A stretch of 17,009 bases of DNA, from assembly GCA_002715405.1 (NCBI GenBank), contig PAZD01000063.1:1-17009 (forward strand), in the 5' to 3' direction. This DNA comes from Acidimicrobiaceae bacterium. GTDB lineage: Bacteria; Actinomycetota; Acidimicrobiia; Acidimicrobiales; UBA8592. Positions within the stretch are counted from its first letter, which is position 1. Each line of letters starts with the position of its first letter. Below, one piece after another: positions 14,811 through 17,009 of the stretch. Both the position numbers and the translations under genes were made by a program. The notes below the pieces were generated by a model that was not told where the DNA came from, did no database searches, and saw only the letters and a program-made list of their open reading frames with translations.

Positions 14811-15602
14811 CTAAGAACCGAGCTCAGCGGATCGGGAAGTAGCTGCGGAAATCGCTTCGATAATTATTTCTGAAAAGGAATTGTCTTCAAAAATAGATAA
14901 GGCTGCCGCAGTAGTACCATTTGGAGATGTAACGGCATCGCGAAGTTCACGAGGAGTTTCTCTTGTCTTTTCCATAAGTATGGCTGCCCCCAAAATTGTC
15001 TGAGTTGCAAGAAGATTTGAAGTTTCTTTGTCCAGCCCTTCATTAAGACCAGCTGCAATCATCGCTTCTGCAAGAGCAAATACATAAGCTGGACCCGAGC
15101 CGCTGAGACCAGTGACAGCATTCAAGTGAACTTCATCGACAATAGTTGTTTTCCCGACAGACGCAAATATCGAACTTGCCCAGTCAAGATCATCATCTGT
15201 CGAATACGAACCTGCAGACAACACGGACATTCCAACATTAACCATTGCGGGAGTATTTGGCATGACTCTAATGACGCTAATCTCTGGAGGTAGTAACTTT
15301 TCAAGCGTGGTAGTTGTTACACCAGCTGCGATTGAAATAATGCGTTTAGGTGAACAGGAAGCAAGTTCTTCACATGCCTGCTGGATATTGGATGGTTTCA
15401 CAGCTAGTAGAACATCATCACTTAGTTCTGGTTCGGCAACCACTCGAAGCCCGCTATAGATTTTTTTTAAAGCTTCTCTTCGCTCTCCGATAGGTTCTAC
15501 GACTGTAATATCACCTATCTCCGCCCACTCAGCGTTGACTAGCCCAGCGGTTAATGCTTCTCCCATCTTCCCGCCGCCTACGATCATAAGTTGATTTGCC
15601 AT
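14811..15602 (-). CDS. proC: Pyrroline-5-carboxylate reductase
   Basis: Catalyses the NAD(P)H-dependent last step of proline synthesis. The 263-residue protein opens with the Rossmann motif VGGGKMGEALTAGL. It has the conserved VMPNTPAMVNVGMSVLSAG segment, GLSGSGPAYVFALAEAM, and near the C-terminus the family signature PRELRDAVTSPNGTTAAAL. The ATG lacks a clear Shine-Dalgarno. It is preceded by the YbjN gene (66-base gap, no clear terminator) and followed by the HTH gene, a proC-HTH pairing common in Actinobacteria. Confidence 0.96.
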   Translation of the reverse strand: MANQLMIVGGGKMGEALTAGLVNAEWAEIGDITVVEPIGERREALKKIYSGLRVVAEPELSDDVLLAVKPSNIQQACEELASCSPKRIISIAAGVTTTTLEKLLPPEISVIRVMPNTPAMVNVGMSVLSAGSYSTDDDLDWASSIFASVGKTTIVDEVHLNAVTGLSGSGPAYVFALAEAMIAAGLNEGLDKETSNLLATQTILGAAILMEKTRETPRELRDAVTSPNGTTAAALSIFEDNSFSEIIIEAISAATSRSAELGS

Positions 15603-15668
15603 ACATGAAAACTAGTAGGTCAATAACACGAATGGGCCAAATCTCAAAAACTCTTCAATTCTATTCTT

Positions 15669-16133
15669 CTAAGCTGACTTAAAACGGCTTGCAAAACCTA
15701 TACGAAGAGCTGGTTTGAAAGATAGCTCAATAGCTGAGTAAAGAGTTCCCAGCACCCAATCAAGGGTATCGCTGTTTATTATCTGATTACCAATCTGCCC
15801 AGTTAGATAGATTGCGTTTTCTACCCCGATACCAAATGAGGCACCAAACAACTTTTGATTTTTGCGAAGAAGGTACTCGAAAACATCTGATGTATTCTCT
15901 TCTGGTGCAGGCATAAAATATGTCTCGTACTGAAGAGTCCGTTGACCTAGAGTGAATACAATCATGGAGTTTTCTTTTTCTTCTCCTGTTACTCTAACGA
16001 ACCAGCTTCGTTCGCCTTCGTTATATTCAACCGACTGGATTAGAGTTTTCGCATTCAGTTGAAGATCAAACCAACCATTGATAACTTCGGTAAGTTCAGA
16101 AAGTCCTTCCGGAGAGAAAGCAGATTCAGACAT
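15669..16133 (-). CDS. YbjN-domain protein
   Basis: A 154-residue protein of the YbjN fold, related to secretion-chaperone-like domains. It shows the alternating strands of the family (SWFVRVTGEEKENSMIVFTL, then QRTLQYETYFMPAPEE) and a helical dimer region. There is no TM, signal peptide or catalytic motif. ATG 16133 is chosen because it lies four bases after the glycosyltransferase stop and has AGGT seven bases upstream; a TTG at 16154 would overlap that gene. A YbjN gene directly after mshA is a known actinobacterial arrangement, but its function there is not settled. Confidence 0.88.
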   Translation of the reverse strand: MSESAFSPEGLSELTEVINGWFDLQLNAKTLIQSVEYNEGERSWFVRVTGEEKENSMIVFTLGQRTLQYETYFMPAPEENTSDVFEYLLRKNQKLFGASFGIGVENAIYLTGQIGNQIINSDTLDWVLGTLYSAIELSFKPALRIGFASRFKSA

Positions 16134-16137
16134 TGTG

Positions 16138-17009
16138 CTACCTGCAATCAACAAGTGCTTTTGAAGTAACTGAGTTGTAGATATTGAGAATCTGGTCAGA
16201 TGTTTTACTCCAAGAATATTGTTGTGCGTTCTCAGTTGCGCTCATAGCTATTTCTGCCGAAAGCAAAGGATTCTGAAGAATTTTATTAACGTAATAAGCG
16301 TAGAGCTTTGGATCACGTTGTTCTACTAGAAATCCGGTCTCACCGTGGATTACAAGATCTCGAAGCCCCCCTACAGCAGCGGTTACAACTGGAGTTCCAC
16401 ATGCTGCAGCTTCCAGTGCAACTAGTCCAAACGACTCTGATCTGCTGGGAACAATCACAACATCCGATGCCCGATAGAAGGTACCTAAAATATGATGAGG
16501 TTGAGGTTCGATTAGATGAACTTGTGACTCTATTCCCAGTTTTTTAACCTGTTGCTTTAGCATTGCAATCTCTTTGTTGCCGCTCGCACCACTTGCTCCG
16601 CCAACGATAAGGAGAGTGGCATTTTCAATCTCTAAAGTAGAGAACATTTCAATAGCTAGCTCCACTCCCTTAAGTGGCTGTAAACGCCCTACATACGTGA
16701 TAATCGGACCATTTACCAAACCCAAAGCAGACCTAGCTGCATCTTTATTTCCAGGGGCAAAGAAAGCATGTTGCACGCCAAGGGGGACGATAGAGATCCT
16801 TTCAGGGGATGCACCATAAAGGTCTTGTAGCTGACCCGCTTCTGCAGAACTGTTTGCGACAACAACTTCAGAACAGTCAATTACATCTTGTTCCTTAATT
16901 ATTCTATCTGGGGACTCAAGTTCTCCGGAAGAAGCTTTTGCTCTTCCTAACGTATGGAATGTAGTGACTAGCGGCAGCCCTAACCTGTGTTTTAAGGCGT
17001 GCCCTGAAA
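16138..17009 (-). CDS. mshA: GT4-family glycosyltransferase, MshA-like (5' end beyond window)
   Basis: The frame is open from the window edge to TAG (16140-16138), giving about 290 residues without the N-terminal part. Landmarks are TTFHTLGRAK, VVANSSAEAGQL, LYGASPERISIVPLGV, the C-terminal Rossmann opening ITYVGRLQPLKGVELA, and the GT4 donor-site motif SESFGLVALEAAACGTPVV followed by GGLRDLVIHGETGFLV. These resemble D-inositol-3-phosphate glycosyltransferase, the first enzyme of mycothiol synthesis, and the following YbjN gene fits the mshA locus. A sucrose-phosphate-synthase-like or other GT4 enzyme remains possible, because acceptor specificity lies partly in the missing N-terminal domain. 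Confidence 0.8.
   Translation of the reverse strand, partial: SGHALKHRLGLPLVTTFHTLGRAKASSGELESPDRIIKEQDVIDCSEVVVANSSAEAGQLQDLYGASPERISIVPLGVQHAFFAPGNKDAARSALGLVNGPIITYVGRLQPLKGVELAIEMFSTLEIENATLLIVGGASGASGNKEIAMLKQQVKKLGIESQVHLIEPQPHHILGTFYRASDVVIVPSRSESFGLVALEAAACGTPVVTAAVGGLRDLVIHGETGFLVEQRDPKLYAYYVNKILQNPLLSAEIAMSATENAQQYSWSKTSDQILNIYNSVTSKALVDCR

Overview
The window most likely comes from an actinobacterial, probably marine Acidimicrobiia-type genome of modest GC; this placement is inference. Its support is the run of a MshA-like glycosyltransferase, a YbjN-fold protein, proC, a small excisionase-type HTH gene and then hemA-hemC-hemD-hemB. That run recalls the mshA, proC and hem neighbourhoods of other Actinobacteria. 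Frequent GTG starts and C5-pathway heme genes (hemA plus hemL) agree with this. All genes look chromosomal and housekeeping; I see no mobile element, CRISPR array, tRNA or rRNA.

Left block (1-5102, minus strand): one tightly packed operon for a cytochrome b6/Rieske-type quinol oxidoreductase. In transcription order it encodes a 4-TM protein, a 2x[4Fe-4S] ferredoxin, a b6-like cytochrome b half, a subunit-IV-like second half with an unusual N-terminal extension, a Rieske protein, a membrane-anchored diheme cytochrome c, and a 2-TM protein cut by the window edge. Cytochrome b is split, keeps the CLGG cysteine that carries heme ci in b6f complexes, and has APWY where most relatives have PEWY. 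Ferredoxin and 4-TM genes inside the operon suggest extra subunits or an extra electron entry point.

Middle: a roughly 500-base divergent intergenic region (5103-5599) with several dyad symmetries and a candidate promoter. It is followed on the plus strand by a second membrane-anchored cytochrome c (5600-6397) and pgi (6412-8034). The cytochrome c begins with the same IPDxLLxRxxEARxR motif that is present at the start of the subunit-IV-like protein and again, in shorter form, inside its extension. This is the most interesting pattern in the window.

Right block (8052-17009, minus strand): pgi converges on hemL. In transcription order, from the right edge, the block runs partial MshA-like glycosyltransferase, YbjN protein, proC, HTH protein, SAM hydroxide adenosyltransferase (DUF62) and an unlisted 29-residue membrane peptide overlapping it by ATGA; then, after a palindromic gap, hemA, hemC, hemD, hemB and hemL. 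The five hem genes encode the steps from glutamyl-tRNA to uroporphyrinogen III, which would feed heme to the cytochromes of the left block. The DUF62 protein appears to lack the histidine of its family's Asp-Arg-His triad.
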